A DNA stretch of 64,000 nt from an uncultured Pirellula sp. (GCA_903892355.1 CAITIE010000091.1:310001-374000); one strand, 5' to 3'. Positions 33,587 to 44,197 are shown, counted from the first letter of the stretch. The notes: generated from the sequence alone by a model not told the origin. Made by a program: numbers and translations.

Positions 33587-34194
33587 TCGCAAGACGCCGC
33601 GGTTTGCGGGTTGCCCAGGTGCAATGCCATCAAATGGGAGGTTTATGGAGTTTCCGGAATCTCGATAAAATGGCGGAACTGGAGTTGACGGTCCCCCCAG
33701 GCGTTGGGCATACTCTTTGCCCGAGCTATGGATGGCTCGGCGCTGGACGCGGACGGACCCAATTCTGCACCCAATCCAGCAAACCTATTTACCGCATACC
33801 TGCCCATAAGTTCCGCTGCAGTCTTGAAAGGTTGTTCTGGCTTGAGAGGCTGCTCAGGCTTTTGGCAGGGAGGATGTTCACCAAAGCCATAGTGTGGTGA
33901 GTCGACGCGCCTTCGTTTCCGAAGATTTTTGCGATCGCTGGCTTTCAGAAGATTTCATTTCCCGACAGGTTGGTATCCCAACGTTGTTTTGGAGTCATGG
34001 GTCCTTTTGAAGCTGAGTTATTGAAAGCGATGACTCCCGAAAGAAAATGGCAACCGGTTGACGTCTCACGGGTATAATCCTGTCGCCGCTGGTTTACGGT
34101 TGCAACGCCGCAGATGAGCGCTGAGGGGCTTGGGACGAAGCGAACTAATATCAAATCGCAAATTCGCAGTAAACCCAAATTTTTAGGAGACCAC
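33587..34194. other. Intergenic region upstream of dnaG
   Basis: No supported gene; the open frames at 33541-33900 and 33704-33892 have no family features. The region must hold the dnaG-rpoD promoter; a perfect TATAAT is at 34073-34078 (see that feature). Confidence 0.5.
34073..34078 (+). promoter_or_regulatory. Candidate -10 element for dnaG-rpoD
   Basis: TATAAT is an exact -10 hexamer 117 bp upstream of the dnaG start. There is no good -35 at 17 bp; TTGACG at 34058 is too close. Confidence is therefore limited. Confidence 0.4.
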
Positions 34195-36168
34195 GTGGTA
34201 ATCCACTTCGACAACGCTACGAAAGATCGCGTTCGCCTTGCGGTCAACATTGTCGATGTTGTCGGCAGCTATTTAGAGCTGCGCCGGCAGGGGCGTGGTT
34301 TTGTGGCGAGGTGCCCTTGGCACGATGATCGGCATCCGAGCATGCAGGTCAATCCTGATCGGCAGAGTTGGAAGTGCTGGGTATGCGATTTGGGTGGTGA
34401 TGTTTTTAGCTTTTTGATGCAGAAGGAAGGTGTGACATTTCCTGAAGCGCTTCGGATGTTGGCGGATCGAGCCGGGATCACGCTTGAGGAGAGGAAAGGT
34501 AAAGGGAGCCGGGACACGGGTGAGGACAAGCGTGGTCTGTACCTTGCGATGCAGTGGGCTGTTGCCGAGTACCATCGGAGCTTTGTCGAGTCGTCCGAGG
34601 CCGCTGCCGCTCGAGAATACATTAAGGAGCGCGGTATCGAGTCAAGAATGATTGAAAAGTTTCAGCTCGGTTTTGCTCCCGAGTCGTGGTCGTGGTTGCT
34701 CGATCGTGGGGCGAGTGCTGGTCAGTTGATGGAGCACTTGGAATCCGTGGGTTTGGCGGCTCGCAGTGAACGAGGGACGCGGTTCGACCGTTTTCGCGGG
34801 CGAGTCATCTTCCCGATCAATGATCCACAGGGGCGGCCGATAGCGGTCGGCGGACGGATCTTGCCAGGTGCGACCAACGAAGGCGCAAAGTACATCAATT
34901 GCAATGAGACGAGGCTGTACCACAAAAACCAGACCCTCTATGCCCTAGATCATGCTCGGGACACGATGAGCAAGACGCGGCAGGCGATCGTGATGGAGGG
35001 TTACACCGACGTCATCATGGCCTTTCAGCATGGAATAACGAACACGGTTGCATGTTGCGGCACTGCGCTGGGTGAAAATCATATAAAGTTACTTAAGCGT
35101 TATTGCGATTCGGTAGTGCTGCTCCTCGATGGAGACGAAGCGGGGCAGCGTCGTACCAGTGAAATTCTCGAGCTGTTCATTGCGGCGCAGATGGATTTGC
35201 GAATCCTCACGTTGCCAGATGGCTTGGACCCTTGCGATTATTTGCTCCGATTTGGTGGTGAAAACCTGAAGGGGTTGATTGCGGGTGCCATCGACGCATT
35301 GGAGCATAAGATTCGAACGGTTTGCAAAGGCTTTGATCCGTTGCTCGATACGCATCGCGCTAACGTAGCTCTCGAAGACATCCTTTCCTCGCTGGCACGC
35401 GTGTCCCAACAGGGGTTGCTGGAGAATGATGGGGCACGGCTACGTCAGGACCAGATTTTGGTTCGGTTGGGGCGGCAGTTCGGGATTGAGCAAACGGAAA
35501 TTCGGTTGAGGCTCGACGCTATTCGCCAGCGTGCTAAACAAATTGAGCAATTTAGAAGGCAAGCTCAAGCTAGCCAGGGTGGGGCTTCGACGCAGCCTGC
35601 ATTAGGAGCTTCCGGTTCCAATTCTGCGCCACAGCGCTCTCAGCGTGGCCCAGACACAATCAACAGTATTCCTCCGGGTTCGGTGTCCGACGTCGCATCG
35701 TTAGATTATCGGTATAGCGAATTGCTCCCAGTCGAATGTGAATTGCTCGAGATCCTCGTACTGCATCCAGAGTTGGTCTCCTTCGCAATTGAGCGATTCC
35801 CTGTGGAAAATCTTCAAAGTTCAACCGCAAAGTATGTATTTCAACTCTATTTGGATTTAGAGTTGGACGGTCATCCGCTCGATTTTCCGAGCGTGATGTC
35901 CGCGACCGAGGAGCCACGACTAAAGAGTCTGCTAGTCAGTTTGGAAGATCAGGCGGCGAGGAAGGCTGCAAAATCAACCATGACAGCAGAAGAACGATTA
36001 CATTCCTTGTGCGAGCATTTGGGGAATCAAGAAGATGTCGCCCATCATCGCTCGCGGCTTCGAACGCTCGAGAAGAAGGATCTCGACCCGCAATCGGAGT
36101 TGGAACTGCTGCAAAGCGTTCTGCAGGATGCCAAAATCCGTCACGGAATTGTCCGTATGGAAGAATGA
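34195..36168 (+). CDS. dnaG: DNA primase DnaG
   Basis: 657 residues; GTG 34195 has AGGAG 5 nt upstream and gives MVIHFDNATKDRVRLAVNIVDVVGSY, the usual DnaG N-terminus. The zinc-binding domain has CPWH (C40, H43) and CWVC (C61, C64). The catalytic region contains FRGRVIFPINDPQGRPIAVGGR, AIVMEGYTDVIMAFQ and VVLLLDGDEAGQRRT (toprim acidic residues). A C-terminal helicase-binding region follows. It makes primers at the replication fork. rpoD follows 86 bp later, the conserved dnaG-rpoD order of the macromolecular synthesis operon. Confidence 0.96.
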   Translation: MVIHFDNATKDRVRLAVNIVDVVGSYLELRRQGRGFVARCPWHDDRHPSMQVNPDRQSWKCWVCDLGGDVFSFLMQKEGVTFPEALRMLADRAGITLEERKGKGSRDTGEDKRGLYLAMQWAVAEYHRSFVESSEAAAAREYIKERGIESRMIEKFQLGFAPESWSWLLDRGASAGQLMEHLESVGLAARSERGTRFDRFRGRVIFPINDPQGRPIAVGGRILPGATNEGAKYINCNETRLYHKNQTLYALDHARDTMSKTRQAIVMEGYTDVIMAFQHGITNTVACCGTALGENHIKLLKRYCDSVVLLLDGDEAGQRRTSEILELFIAAQMDLRILTLPDGLDPCDYLLRFGGENLKGLIAGAIDALEHKIRTVCKGFDPLLDTHRANVALEDILSSLARVSQQGLLENDGARLRQDQILVRLGRQFGIEQTEIRLRLDAIRQRAKQIEQFRRQAQASQGGASTQPALGASGSNSAPQRSQRGPDTINSIPPGSVSDVASLDYRYSELLPVECELLEILVLHPELVSFAIERFPVENLQSSTAKYVFQLYLDLELDGHPLDFPSVMSATEEPRLKSLLVSLEDQAARKAAKSTMTAEERLHSLCEHLGNQEDVAHHRSRLRTLEKKDLDPQSELELLQSVLQDAKIRHGIVRMEE

Positions 36169-36254
36169 TTTTTCGAGTTGTTGACCCAGCGGTACCGCAT
36201 TGGATGTGAGTGCCGTCAACGCTCATTGCACTGTTGTCAAAAGGAGTTGAACAC

Positions 36255-37928
36255 GTGGAATTGCAATCTCTAGATCTGCAGCAATTGGTCGCGCTCGGCC
36301 GTCAGCAAGGTTACGTGACGTACGAACAGGTCAGCGGCTATTTGCCCGATGAAGCCAACACCGCGGAGCAATTGGACGAGATGCTCGTGGCGCTCGAACA
36401 GGCCGGCGTTGAAATCATCGACCAAGCGGATATTGCACAGGCCCCCAATCTCCGAATTTTTCGTGGCGGCGATGCCGATTCCGCGATGGATGATTCGGAA
36501 AATGCGATGGATGCATCTGCCGCGCCCCTTACCACCAGTGAGAACAGTCGGCTCACCAACGACCCGATTCGGCTTTATTTGAGCCAAATGTGTGAGATTC
36601 CCTTGCTGAGCCGAGAGCAAGAGATCTCGTTGGCGAAGAAGATTGAAATCACTCGCCGAAAGTTCCGTCGAGCGGTCCTCGGAAACGATTTTGCTCTCCG
36701 GCACACGGTAGAGATTCTGCGCAAGGTTGCTGCAGGAATTCTACCCTTCGATCGTACTATTAAGGTTTCATTGACCGAGCGATTGACCAAGGAGCAGGTC
36801 AGCGCGCGGATGCCGCACAACCTGAGAACGCTCGATATGCTCATGGATGAGAATCGACGGGACTTTCAAGCCATTGTGCGAAAGAGCACTTCGGAAGCGG
36901 ATCGAAACGCGGCTCGAAGAAGTTATCAGCGACGACGCTTGAAGTCGCTCGTGCTCGTCGAGGAATTGTCGCTTCGGTCTCGTCGCGTCATTCCTTTGAT
37001 GCGACAACTGGAACAGTACTCGCAGCGCATGGATTTCTTGCAGGCTCGAATCGCATACCTGCAACAGACGCAATCCAACCCCACGGAGTTGAACCGATTT
37101 CGCTCCGAATTGCGTCACTTGATCATGACAACGCAAGAGAGTCCTCGTTCTCTTCGAGCCCGCGTCGAAGAGTTCCGACGAAACTTCAAAGAATACGAAG
37201 CGGTCAAGCGACAGTTGTCGAGCGGAAATCTACGACTGGTTGTTTCCATCGCAAAGAAATACCGCAACCGAGGTTTGAGTTTCTTGGATCTGATTCAAGA
37301 AGGCAACACGGGCCTTATGCGAGCTGTGGATAAGTACGAGTATCGACGCGGATTCAAGTTCTCAACCTATGCGACATGGTGGATTCGGCAAGCGATCACA
37401 AGGGCGATCGCAGACCAAGCTCGCACGATCCGTATTCCAGTTCACATGATCGATGTTCTATCGAAGTTGCGGAATATTCAAAAGCGACTAACGCAGCAGC
37501 TTCGGCGGGAACCGAGCGTGCATGAAATCGCTGAGGTGGCGGAAATCAACGTTGAGGAGGTGCAACGCGTGCTCGATATCGGTCGGCATCCAATCAGTTT
37601 GGACCGTCCGGTCGGCGAAGGGGAAGACAACGCGTTCGGCGAATTTATCGAAGACCCGTCGAGCGATAATCCAGTTCGCAATGCCGGGAACGGTGTGCTG
37701 CGCGATCGAATCGATTCCTTGCTGAAAACATTGACGTACCGAGAGCGTGAAATCATCCGTTTACGTTACGGGCTAACCGACGGCTATTCCTACACATTGG
37801 AAGAAGTTGGGCGGATCTTCAAGGTTACCCGGGAGCGAGTGCGGCAGATCGAAGCCAAAGCCGTTGCGAAACTCCAAAATCCTGTTCGAGCCAAAATGCT
37901 CGAAGGGTTCCTGAAGCAGGCTGCATAA
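36255..37928 (+). CDS. rpoD: Primary sigma-70 factor RpoD
   Basis: 557 residues; GTG 36255 has AAGGAG 8 nt upstream and starts [26 protein letters not shown], a region 1.1 start. Region 1.2 is [26 protein letters not shown], region 2 is [29 protein letters not shown]…[15 protein letters not shown], and region 4 ends [25 protein letters not shown]. It recognises -35 and -10 promoters for housekeeping transcription. A second rpoD-like gene lies at 59011. The hairpin at 38013 ends the transcript. Confidence 0.95.
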   Translation: MELQSLDLQQLVALGRQQGYVTYEQVSGYLPDEANTAEQLDEMLVALEQAGVEIIDQADIAQAPNLRIFRGGDADSAMDDSENAMDASAAPLTTSENSRLTNDPIRLYLSQMCEIPLLSREQEISLAKKIEITRRKFRRAVLGNDFALRHTVEILRKVAAGILPFDRTIKVSLTERLTKEQVSARMPHNLRTLDMLMDENRRDFQAIVRKSTSEADRNAARRSYQRRRLKSLVLVEELSLRSRRVIPLMRQLEQYSQRMDFLQARIAYLQQTQSNPTELNRFRSELRHLIMTTQESPRSLRARVEEFRRNFKEYEAVKRQLSSGNLRLVVSIAKKYRNRGLSFLDLIQEGNTGLMRAVDKYEYRRGFKFSTYATWWIRQAITRAIADQARTIRIPVHMIDVLSKLRNIQKRLTQQLRREPSVHEIAEVAEINVEEVQRVLDIGRHPISLDRPVGEGEDNAFGEFIEDPSSDNPVRNAGNGVLRDRIDSLLKTLTYREREIIRLRYGLTDGYSYTLEEVGRIFKVTRERVRQIEAKAVAKLQNPVRAKMLEGFLKQAA

Positions 37929-38012
37929 GCTTTGTGGATAGAGAGCATCGGAGGGTAACGGCTGATAGTCGTATCTTCCGTTGCGTCGCTCTGAAGCGTA
38001 TCTTATGAGATA

Positions 38013-38043
38013 GAAACCGGTCGCAGATTCGGCGACCGGTTTC
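38013..38043 (+). terminator. Hairpin after rpoD
   Basis: GAAACCGGTCG (38013-38023) pairs with CGACCGGTTTC (38033-38043) over 11 bp with a 9-nt loop, followed by TCAATATT. This would end the dnaG-rpoD transcript. Confidence 0.75.
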
Positions 38044-38096
38044 TCAATATTATGGCTACCTGCCCTGTGCACCTTGATCCGACATTTGGATTCGAA

Positions 38097-39323
38097 ATGA
38101 CTGACGTACCCTTCCGAGTCGAGTTTGCTCCTCGCGTTCACCGGCTTCCACCTTACCTTTTTGGTCGTATCAATGGGCTGTTGTATCAAAAGCGGCGAGC
38201 GGGGCAGGATGTCATCGACTTGGGGATGGGGAATCCGTCCGACCCACCCGATCCGATGGTGATCGAAAAGCTGTCCGAGGCTGCGCATGATGTTCGGAAC
38301 CATGGGTACTCCAAGAGCAACGGGATTTTAAATCTTCGCCGTGAATTGACCAGCAAGTATTTGCGCAAGTATGGAGTCCGTCTGGACCCCGAGACAGAGA
38401 CGATTACTTGCTTGGGCTCGAAAGAGGGATTCTCACACATGCTTTTGGCGTTGATGGGAGCCGGTGACACGGCGATCATTCCTGCGCCATTTTTCCCTGT
38501 GCACATGTATGGGGTTATTTTGGCATCGGGAAACGTTGTGTCGCTTGATGTGGCGAATACAGAGAAGTACCTGTCGAATATTGCGTACACCTGCGAGCAT
38601 TTTTATCCGCGACCGAAACTTCTGATCATCAATTACCCTCACAATCCATCCACGGTCACGGTGGAACCGGAGTTCTTCGTCGATGTCGTGAAGTTGGCCA
38701 AGCGTTACGGGTTGATGGTTATCAGCGACTTTGCGTACGCTGATGTCGCTTACGATGGATATGTACCACCCTCCTTTTTGTCGGCACCTGGAGCTAAGGA
38801 TGTCGGGGTTGAGTTTACGACGATGAGCAAAGGGTACAACATGGCTGGCTGGCGCGTTGGTTTTTGCTCGGGCAATTCCGAAATGATCCGTGGGTTGGCG
38901 ACGATTAAGGGGTACTACGACTATGGGATGTTTCAAGCGATTCAGATCGCGGCGATTGTTGCCTTGCGAGACACAGAAGCAACGGTTGAGAAGCAGAGTT
39001 TGATCTATCAAGGTCGGCGCGATGTGCTGATCGAAGGGCTGCACCGCTTGGGCTGGGAAGCGGCGGTGCCGCGCGCGGGCATGTTTGTCTGGGCAAAAAT
39101 ACCTGAGCCATGGGCGTCGCAGATGAACTCCATCGATTTTGCAATGCATTTGTTGGAACAAGGCAACGTGGCGGTTAGTCCAGGCGGTGGATTTGGTCCC
39201 GCGGGCGAAGGGTATCTGCGGATGTCCTTGGTCGAGAATGAAGCTCGGTTACGGCAGGCCGTACGGCAGATCGCAGCGTGTCTCGACAAGAAATCCACCC
39301 CTCAATTTCAGTCCGTCTCGTAG
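38097..39323 (+). CDS. Class I/II PLP aminotransferase, AlaC type (alanine transaminase)
   Basis: 408 residues from ATG 38097, which agrees with the family's N-terminus and has a GGA upstream; an ATG at 38052 is just 9 bp after the terminator hairpin. [80 protein letters not shown] and [16 protein letters not shown] (PLP lysine) are the AlaC/YfdZ-type features. It would interconvert alanine and 2-oxoglutarate with pyruvate and glutamate; other amino acids such as LL-DAP are possible. Confidence 0.85.
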   Translation: MTDVPFRVEFAPRVHRLPPYLFGRINGLLYQKRRAGQDVIDLGMGNPSDPPDPMVIEKLSEAAHDVRNHGYSKSNGILNLRRELTSKYLRKYGVRLDPETETITCLGSKEGFSHMLLALMGAGDTAIIPAPFFPVHMYGVILASGNVVSLDVANTEKYLSNIAYTCEHFYPRPKLLIINYPHNPSTVTVEPEFFVDVVKLAKRYGLMVISDFAYADVAYDGYVPPSFLSAPGAKDVGVEFTTMSKGYNMAGWRVGFCSGNSEMIRGLATIKGYYDYGMFQAIQIAAIVALRDTEATVEKQSLIYQGRRDVLIEGLHRLGWEAAVPRAGMFVWAKIPEPWASQMNSIDFAMHLLEQGNVAVSPGGGFGPAGEGYLRMSLVENEARLRQAVRQIAACLDKKSTPQFQSVS

Positions 39324-39340
39324 ATGACAGTCGGTGTAGC

Positions 39341-40057
39341 ATGAAAACCAAAGTTCAGATTTCGTTGGATTTGACCAATCTCGATGAGGCGTTGGCGACG
39401 GCCGAGCAAGCCATGAAAGTTGGGATCGACTGGCTCGAGGCGGGCACGCCATTGATCCTCGCGGAGGGTTTGCGAGCTATCCGCGGATTGCGCGAGCGGT
39501 TTCCGAATACCCCCATCGTCGCCGATCTGAAAACCATGGACGGAGGTTACCTTGAAGCTGAGATGATGGCCAAGGCGGGTGCGACGCATGTCGTTGTGAT
39601 GGCCCGGGCACATGAAGAGACGATCAAATGCGTTGTGAAGGCCGGGAGGGATTACGGGATCGGAGTCATGGGAGACAATCTCGGTTACGTCTCGATGGTC
39701 GATGGAGCCAAGCGGCTTGAGGAACTCGGCTGCGGTTACATCATCCATCACATCGGCTACGACGAGCGACGAGGGATTGCTGCCGCAGGAAAACGCCCAC
39801 CGAATCCGTTGGATGAGCTTCGGCAGATTGTTGACGCCGTATCCGTTCCCGTTCAAGCGGTCGGAGGGCTGTCGCTCGAGCAAGCCATCAGCACCCCGAG
39901 TTATGGAGCTCCCTTAGTTGTGATCGGAGCTCCTCTCGTGATCGACAGCGATCGATTCGCTCAAGCCTCCAACGATCCGATGGCGGTCCTAAAGCGGATC
40001 TGCGATGAGGTCCATGCGTATGGCGATGTACCGGTGAAGTGCGAGTCGAGGGCCTAA
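39341..40057 (+). CDS. HUMPS-family enzyme, 3-hexulose-6-phosphate synthase-like
   Basis: 238 residues, ATG 39341. It matches the family shared by orotidine monophosphate decarboxylase and HPS: QISLDLTNLDEALATA, WLEAGTPLILAEGLRAI, PIVADLKTMDGGYLEAEMMAKAGA and VQAVGGLSLEQ. The ADLKTMD acidic-Lys motif is the active-site region. HPS joins formaldehyde to ribulose 5-phosphate; with fae and mtdB in the same window, a role in formaldehyde handling is attractive. The length and the LEELGCGYIIHHIGYDERRG segment differ from classical HPS, so another HUMPS activity is possible. Confidence 0.75.
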   Translation: MKTKVQISLDLTNLDEALATAEQAMKVGIDWLEAGTPLILAEGLRAIRGLRERFPNTPIVADLKTMDGGYLEAEMMAKAGATHVVVMARAHEETIKCVVKAGRDYGIGVMGDNLGYVSMVDGAKRLEELGCGYIIHHIGYDERRGIAAAGKRPPNPLDELRQIVDAVSVPVQAVGGLSLEQAISTPSYGAPLVVIGAPLVIDSDRFAQASNDPMAVLKRICDEVHAYGDVPVKCESRA

Positions 40058-40104
40058 CCCGTTAGGGCTTGATTGGCGATTCCGCGCGATAACAGACGTA
40101 CGGT

Positions 40105-42195
40105 TTATCGCAGTACTTCCAAAAGATTACTGCGATCATCGGTCCAGATAACGAATCGAGACTGTGGTTTCGCGCTTTGTACCTTTGGATCGAGTCTTGC
40201 GATAACGGACGGATCTCGCGATAGAATCGCCCACGTTGAGTCTTGTGCATTATCCGTGTTTCCCTTGTTCTCAATAACGATCAGTTCCATACCTGCTCGA
40301 TGTGCAAGGCCTGCGACGATCGGACGAAGATCGAAGTAGAGGTTGGATATGTGGATCGCTAATACACCTCGATCTTTGAGGTGTCGCTGATAGGTGTCGA
40401 TCGCTTCGCTGGTGAGCAGGTGAACGGGGATCGCATCGCCGCTGAAAGCATCCAAGACCAAGCAATCGAAATCTTGGTCTGGTTCTCGTTCTAAGAGGAG
40501 TCTCGCATCGCCGACGATGGTTTCTGTCGTCGCTGGGCATCCTGGTAGATAATGGAAATAGCGATTCGCCAAATCGATGACGTCCGGATTGATTTCGTAG
40601 AACCGAAATGTATCTCCGGGTTGTCCGTAGGCTGCGAGTGTTCCAGCCCCCAATCCCACAACACCAATCTTTCGACAGGTATTGTTCATGGATAGAAGCA
40701 ATTGTCCGACCCCGGAACTGCGTGAATAGTAGGTGGTCGGGGTTGTGTTAAGTTCAGGGTTGAGGAATTGGCTACCATGGACAATTCGACCATGAACTAG
40801 GTTGCGGATCGGTTGTTGTGTTTTAGGATCCGAGGTCTCAACCACGGTGAGTACGCCGAAAAAATTTCTCGTCTCTTTGAGTGTGCCAGGTCGATGGCTC
40901 GACCAAGACACCGCTGTGACGGTGATGCATACCGCCGATGTTACAATCGCTAATCGCACGGGGAGAGAGAAACGCTCCTTCCATGCCTGCGACTCATCGA
41001 GATAGGTCCAGACGAAGATAGCGATGACGCTCAGCAACCCAAACTGCCATTCGAGGAATGTCCGAAAGATGCTCGGCGCGATGATGCCGACCAGGATTCC
41101 ACCGAAAGCGCCGCCAGCAGCGATGGTGATGTAGAACCGAGTGAGTTCGTTGGCTGAGGGGCGACGTTGGTACAACTCGCCGTGACAAACCATGCACGAG
41201 AAGAAGAGTCCGGAGAAATATGCGGAGACTTCAACCCACAAATCGACTTCGAGATTCAGTCCTTTGATAGCGAATAGAGCGATAAAGCTGATGCATCCCA
41301 GCATGATGTACGCTCGGCGTTGGTACCAGCGTTCGTGTTCAAAGGCGAGGATGAATGTGACGAGGTAGATCGCTAGCGGGAGCACCCACAGGAAGGGAAC
41401 GACCGCCGTATCCATGCAGACTTGATTGGTGGTGGCCAGGAGGAGAACCGAAGCGATGGCAGCTAGAACAAACCAGCCAGCTTGGGTCGAGAATGGAGCG
41501 CGGGTTAGGCATTGTTCATGGTTGGTTGGAAGTGCTCTTTGATCCAACCTGCGCTCGCTGCGGGAAACCAGGTAAGAAATGATCCCACAGAGCAATGCGT
41601 AGAGGATAAAGGATGAGGACCACAAAACGGATTGCTGGTAGGACGATAGGTTGGGTTCGACTAGGAAAGGAAACGAGAGCAAGGCTAGTAGCGAGCCGAA
41701 ATTCGACAGGGAGTAAAGTCGATACGGTTGGTCGATACAGCGGGTCTGTCCTAGCCAGGACTGCAACAGGGGGCCGGTTGAAGAGAGCATGAAGTATGGT
41801 GCCCCCACTTTGGCCAGCAGCAGCAGGATGATCGAAAGGCTCGGGGATTCATCGCCCGTCGGTTTCCAGGAAACGTCTGGCGCGATGGGTAGGGTGCAAG
41901 CGGCCAGGATCAACAGGCCCGCGTGGATGGTTGCTTGGGCTCGAAGCCCGAATAGGCTGGAGAGGATATGCGCATAAGCGTAACCTCCGAAGAGGAGCAA
42001 TTGGAACACCAGCATGCAGGTGGTCCAAACTCCGGGGCTACCGCCAAACCAAGGCAAAATGTACTTGCCCATGATAGGTTGGACTTGGAAGAGCAAGAAG
42101 GCACCCAGAAAAATCGTAGAGGCAACTATCGCAATTCTGAGGTTGCGGGTGTTGGTTTCTGAAGTGAGTTTGTCGGTGGAGGATTGAGGATTCAT
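40105..42195 (-). CDS. Membrane protein fused to a spermidine-synthase-like domain
   Basis: 696 residues; start at 42195 (MNPQSSTDKLTSETNTRN) rather than the ATG 24 bp upstream. About ten membrane helices (about 20-430) precede a soluble domain with IGVVGLGAGTLAAYGQPGD, FYEINPDVIDLANRYF, IVGDARLLLEREPDQDFDCLVLDAFSGDAIPVHLLTSEAID, the spermidine synthase/methyltransferase fold. This matches the known family of MFS-like membrane proteins fused to SpeE-like domains. True polyamine synthesis is not established for them. It is convergent with the HPS-like gene (47-bp gap). Confidence 0.85.
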   Translation of the reverse strand: MNPQSSTDKLTSETNTRNLRIAIVASTIFLGAFLLFQVQPIMGKYILPWFGGSPGVWTTCMLVFQLLLFGGYAYAHILSSLFGLRAQATIHAGLLILAACTLPIAPDVSWKPTGDESPSLSIILLLLAKVGAPYFMLSSTGPLLQSWLGQTRCIDQPYRLYSLSNFGSLLALLSFPFLVEPNLSSYQQSVLWSSSFILYALLCGIISYLVSRSERRLDQRALPTNHEQCLTRAPFSTQAGWFVLAAIASVLLLATTNQVCMDTAVVPFLWVLPLAIYLVTFILAFEHERWYQRRAYIMLGCISFIALFAIKGLNLEVDLWVEVSAYFSGLFFSCMVCHGELYQRRPSANELTRFYITIAAGGAFGGILVGIIAPSIFRTFLEWQFGLLSVIAIFVWTYLDESQAWKERFSLPVRLAIVTSAVCITVTAVSWSSHRPGTLKETRNFFGVLTVVETSDPKTQQPIRNLVHGRIVHGSQFLNPELNTTPTTYYSRSSGVGQLLLSMNNTCRKIGVVGLGAGTLAAYGQPGDTFRFYEINPDVIDLANRYFHYLPGCPATTETIVGDARLLLEREPDQDFDCLVLDAFSGDAIPVHLLTSEAIDTYQRHLKDRGVLAIHISNLYFDLRPIVAGLAHRAGMELIVIENKGNTDNAQDSTWAILSRDPSVIARLDPKVQSAKPQSRFVIWTDDRSNLLEVLR

Positions 42196-42457
42196 CGTGG
42201 TCCTTGTAGCGACGAGCACGCAGATACGTTACTTTGGCTGAAAACGGTACCACCTTGGAGGAGATGTGCCCCGAGTGGTCAAGCACGTTGATTCGCATTT
42301 TTTTCCGAACGGGAAAGATCTAACGGTTATGTCGGTTGTTCCTTCGGCTTCGGAAGCGGTTCACTTATGTGATCGAATCCCTTGGATACCCCAGGTCGTA
42401 TTGTGCGAGATAGCATCGTGTTTTGTCTTGAATTGTTATCGGTGAGTAGAGCGAACG

Positions 42458-44167
42458 ATGGGTAATTTTTCCGTGCTTCGATTTCTAACTAGGCGATCCT
42501 TGGATCGGAGAGCGAGCGTGGGGAGTATGCGGCTTCCCCGGTACGTGTCGATGCCTAGAGCGTCGATGATGTTGGGCGTAGCCCTAGTTTGCTTGGGGCC
42601 GGGGATGGCATGGGGCAGCGACCCTCACGGCCATCCTCAGAGTGAACCCCAGAGTAAGCCCCAGAGTAAGCCCCAGAGTAAGCCCCAGAGTAAGCCTCCA
42701 AGCGAGCGCCGAGGGCCTAATGTCGTTGTGTTCTTGATCGACGATATGGGGGTCATGGATACATCGGTACCATTCTTACTGGATGGGGAGGGCAAGCCTG
42801 TTCGCTATCCGCTCAACGAGAAGTACCGAACGCCCAACATGGAGCGGTTGGCGGCGCAAGGGATTCGATTTAGTCAGTTCTACGCCATGAGCGTTTGTTC
42901 CCCTTCGCGGATATCGATCATGACGGGGCAGAATGGTGCGCGGCATCGGACGACGAATTGGATCAATCCCGATGCAAACAATGCTGGGCCGAATGGTCCT
43001 CCTGATTGGAACTGGCGAGGTTTAACGGGAGAAAGTTTGACGCTCGCGCGAGTGCTCCAAGCGAATGGATATCGGACAATTCACATTGGGAAAGGGCATT
43101 TTGGGCCGCGGGGGACGGATGGTGAGAGTCCATTGAATTTGGGGTTCGATATCAACGTCGGTGGTTCATCGATTGGGCAACCGGGAAGCTATTTCGGCGA
43201 GAAAAACTATGGAGCGAGTGGACCGAAAGCGACTCATGCGGTTCCTGGGTTGGATGCTTATTTTGGCGAAGAGATGTTCCTAACCGAAGCATTGACACTC
43301 GAGGCCAAACGGCATGTCGCAGAGGCGGTTCGGGAGGAGAAGCCATTCTTTCTGAATTTCTGCCATTACGCGGTGCATGCTCCATTCCAGCAGGATCCTC
43401 GATACCAGAGTGAAGGTGTTTGGCCGAGCAAAGATGCTGCAGCGTTCGCATCGCTGGTGGAGGGGGTCGATAAGTCGCTTGGGGATATGCTCAAGACCTT
43501 AGAGGAATTGGGGGTGGCGGAGGAAACGCTTGTGTTCTTCCTAGGGGATAACGGTTCCGATGCGCCGTTGGGTGGAGCCCATGAGGTTGCGTGTGCTGCT
43601 CCATTACGGGGTAGGAAAGGTTCGCACTACGAAGGTGGAATGCGGGTCCCTTTTATTGCAGCGTGGGCTAAGCCGACCGGCGACAATGAAATGCAGAGCA
43701 CTCTACCGATCGCCAAGGGGGCGGTTCAAACGCAGATGGCGGCTGTTTATGATCTCTTTCCAACGATCCTCGAACAATCAGGGATTGGGCTGCCAGAGGC
43801 TCATGCTTTGGACGGGCAATCGTTAGCATCTTTACTGCGTGGTGGACCGGATCCAATCCATCGTTCCGATTTCCTGATGCACTATCCTCACTCGCCCCAT
43901 CGGAGCGATTACTTCACGGTTTACCGGCAAGGGGATTGGAAGTTGATCTACCACTACCTGCCAACGCCAAAGGGTGGGGGGAAACACTACCAATTGTTTG
44001 ACTTGAGTCGGGATCCCTTCGAGCAGAGCGATTTGGCGATGGTGGAGCCGGACAAGCTGCGTTTGATGGTGGGATTGATGAAGACGCGGCTGAACGAAGA
44101 GTCTGCACAATTACCTGTAGACCGAGGTAGTGGGGAACTATTGGTTCCGCGGTTGCCGAATGAGTGA
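42458..44167 (+). CDS. Exported arylsulfatase (formylglycine type)
   Basis: 569 residues. A long N-terminal region ends in a signal-like segment (MMLGVALVCLGPGMAWG); the start could also be one of the ATGs at 42527 or 42551. A Pro-Gln-Ser-Lys repeat (four PQSK) encoded by a 12-bp tandem repeat follows. Catalytic features are PNVVVFLIDDMG (metal ligands D95, D96), SVCSPSR (C147 becomes formylglycine), HIGKGHFG, FCHYAVHAPF and LGDNGSD. Sulfatases desulfate algal polysaccharides in marine planctomycetes. No anaerobic maturase is visible near it. Confidence 0.92.
   Translation: MGNFSVLRFLTRRSLDRRASVGSMRLPRYVSMPRASMMLGVALVCLGPGMAWGSDPHGHPQSEPQSKPQSKPQSKPQSKPPSERRGPNVVVFLIDDMGVMDTSVPFLLDGEGKPVRYPLNEKYRTPNMERLAAQGIRFSQFYAMSVCSPSRISIMTGQNGARHRTTNWINPDANNAGPNGPPDWNWRGLTGESLTLARVLQANGYRTIHIGKGHFGPRGTDGESPLNLGFDINVGGSSIGQPGSYFGEKNYGASGPKATHAVPGLDAYFGEEMFLTEALTLEAKRHVAEAVREEKPFFLNFCHYAVHAPFQQDPRYQSEGVWPSKDAAAFASLVEGVDKSLGDMLKTLEELGVAEETLVFFLGDNGSDAPLGGAHEVACAAPLRGRKGSHYEGGMRVPFIAAWAKPTGDNEMQSTLPIAKGAVQTQMAAVYDLFPTILEQSGIGLPEAHALDGQSLASLLRGGPDPIHRSDFLMHYPHSPHRSDYFTVYRQGDWKLIYHYLPTPKGGGKHYQLFDLSRDPFEQSDLAMVEPDKLRLMVGLMKTRLNEESAQLPVDRGSGELLVPRLPNE
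42635..42706 (+). repeat. 12-bp tandem repeat inside the sulfatase gene
   Basis: Unit ccccagagtaag, about six copies (the first degenerate), encoding repeated PQSK. The unit length is a multiple of three, so copy-number changes keep the frame. Confidence 0.92.
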
Positions 44168-44197
44168 GCGAACGAAAGGGTGCTGCCGAAGAGCCGG

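Noticed and set aside
33541-33900. Gene between the DUF1559-type gene and dnaG
   Set aside because: It overlaps the upstream gene, has no recognised domain and no ribosome binding site.
36181-36209. A separate rpoD promoter (TTGACC at 36181)
   Set aside because: The hexamer at the right spacing (ATGTGA) does not resemble a -10, so I could not support it.
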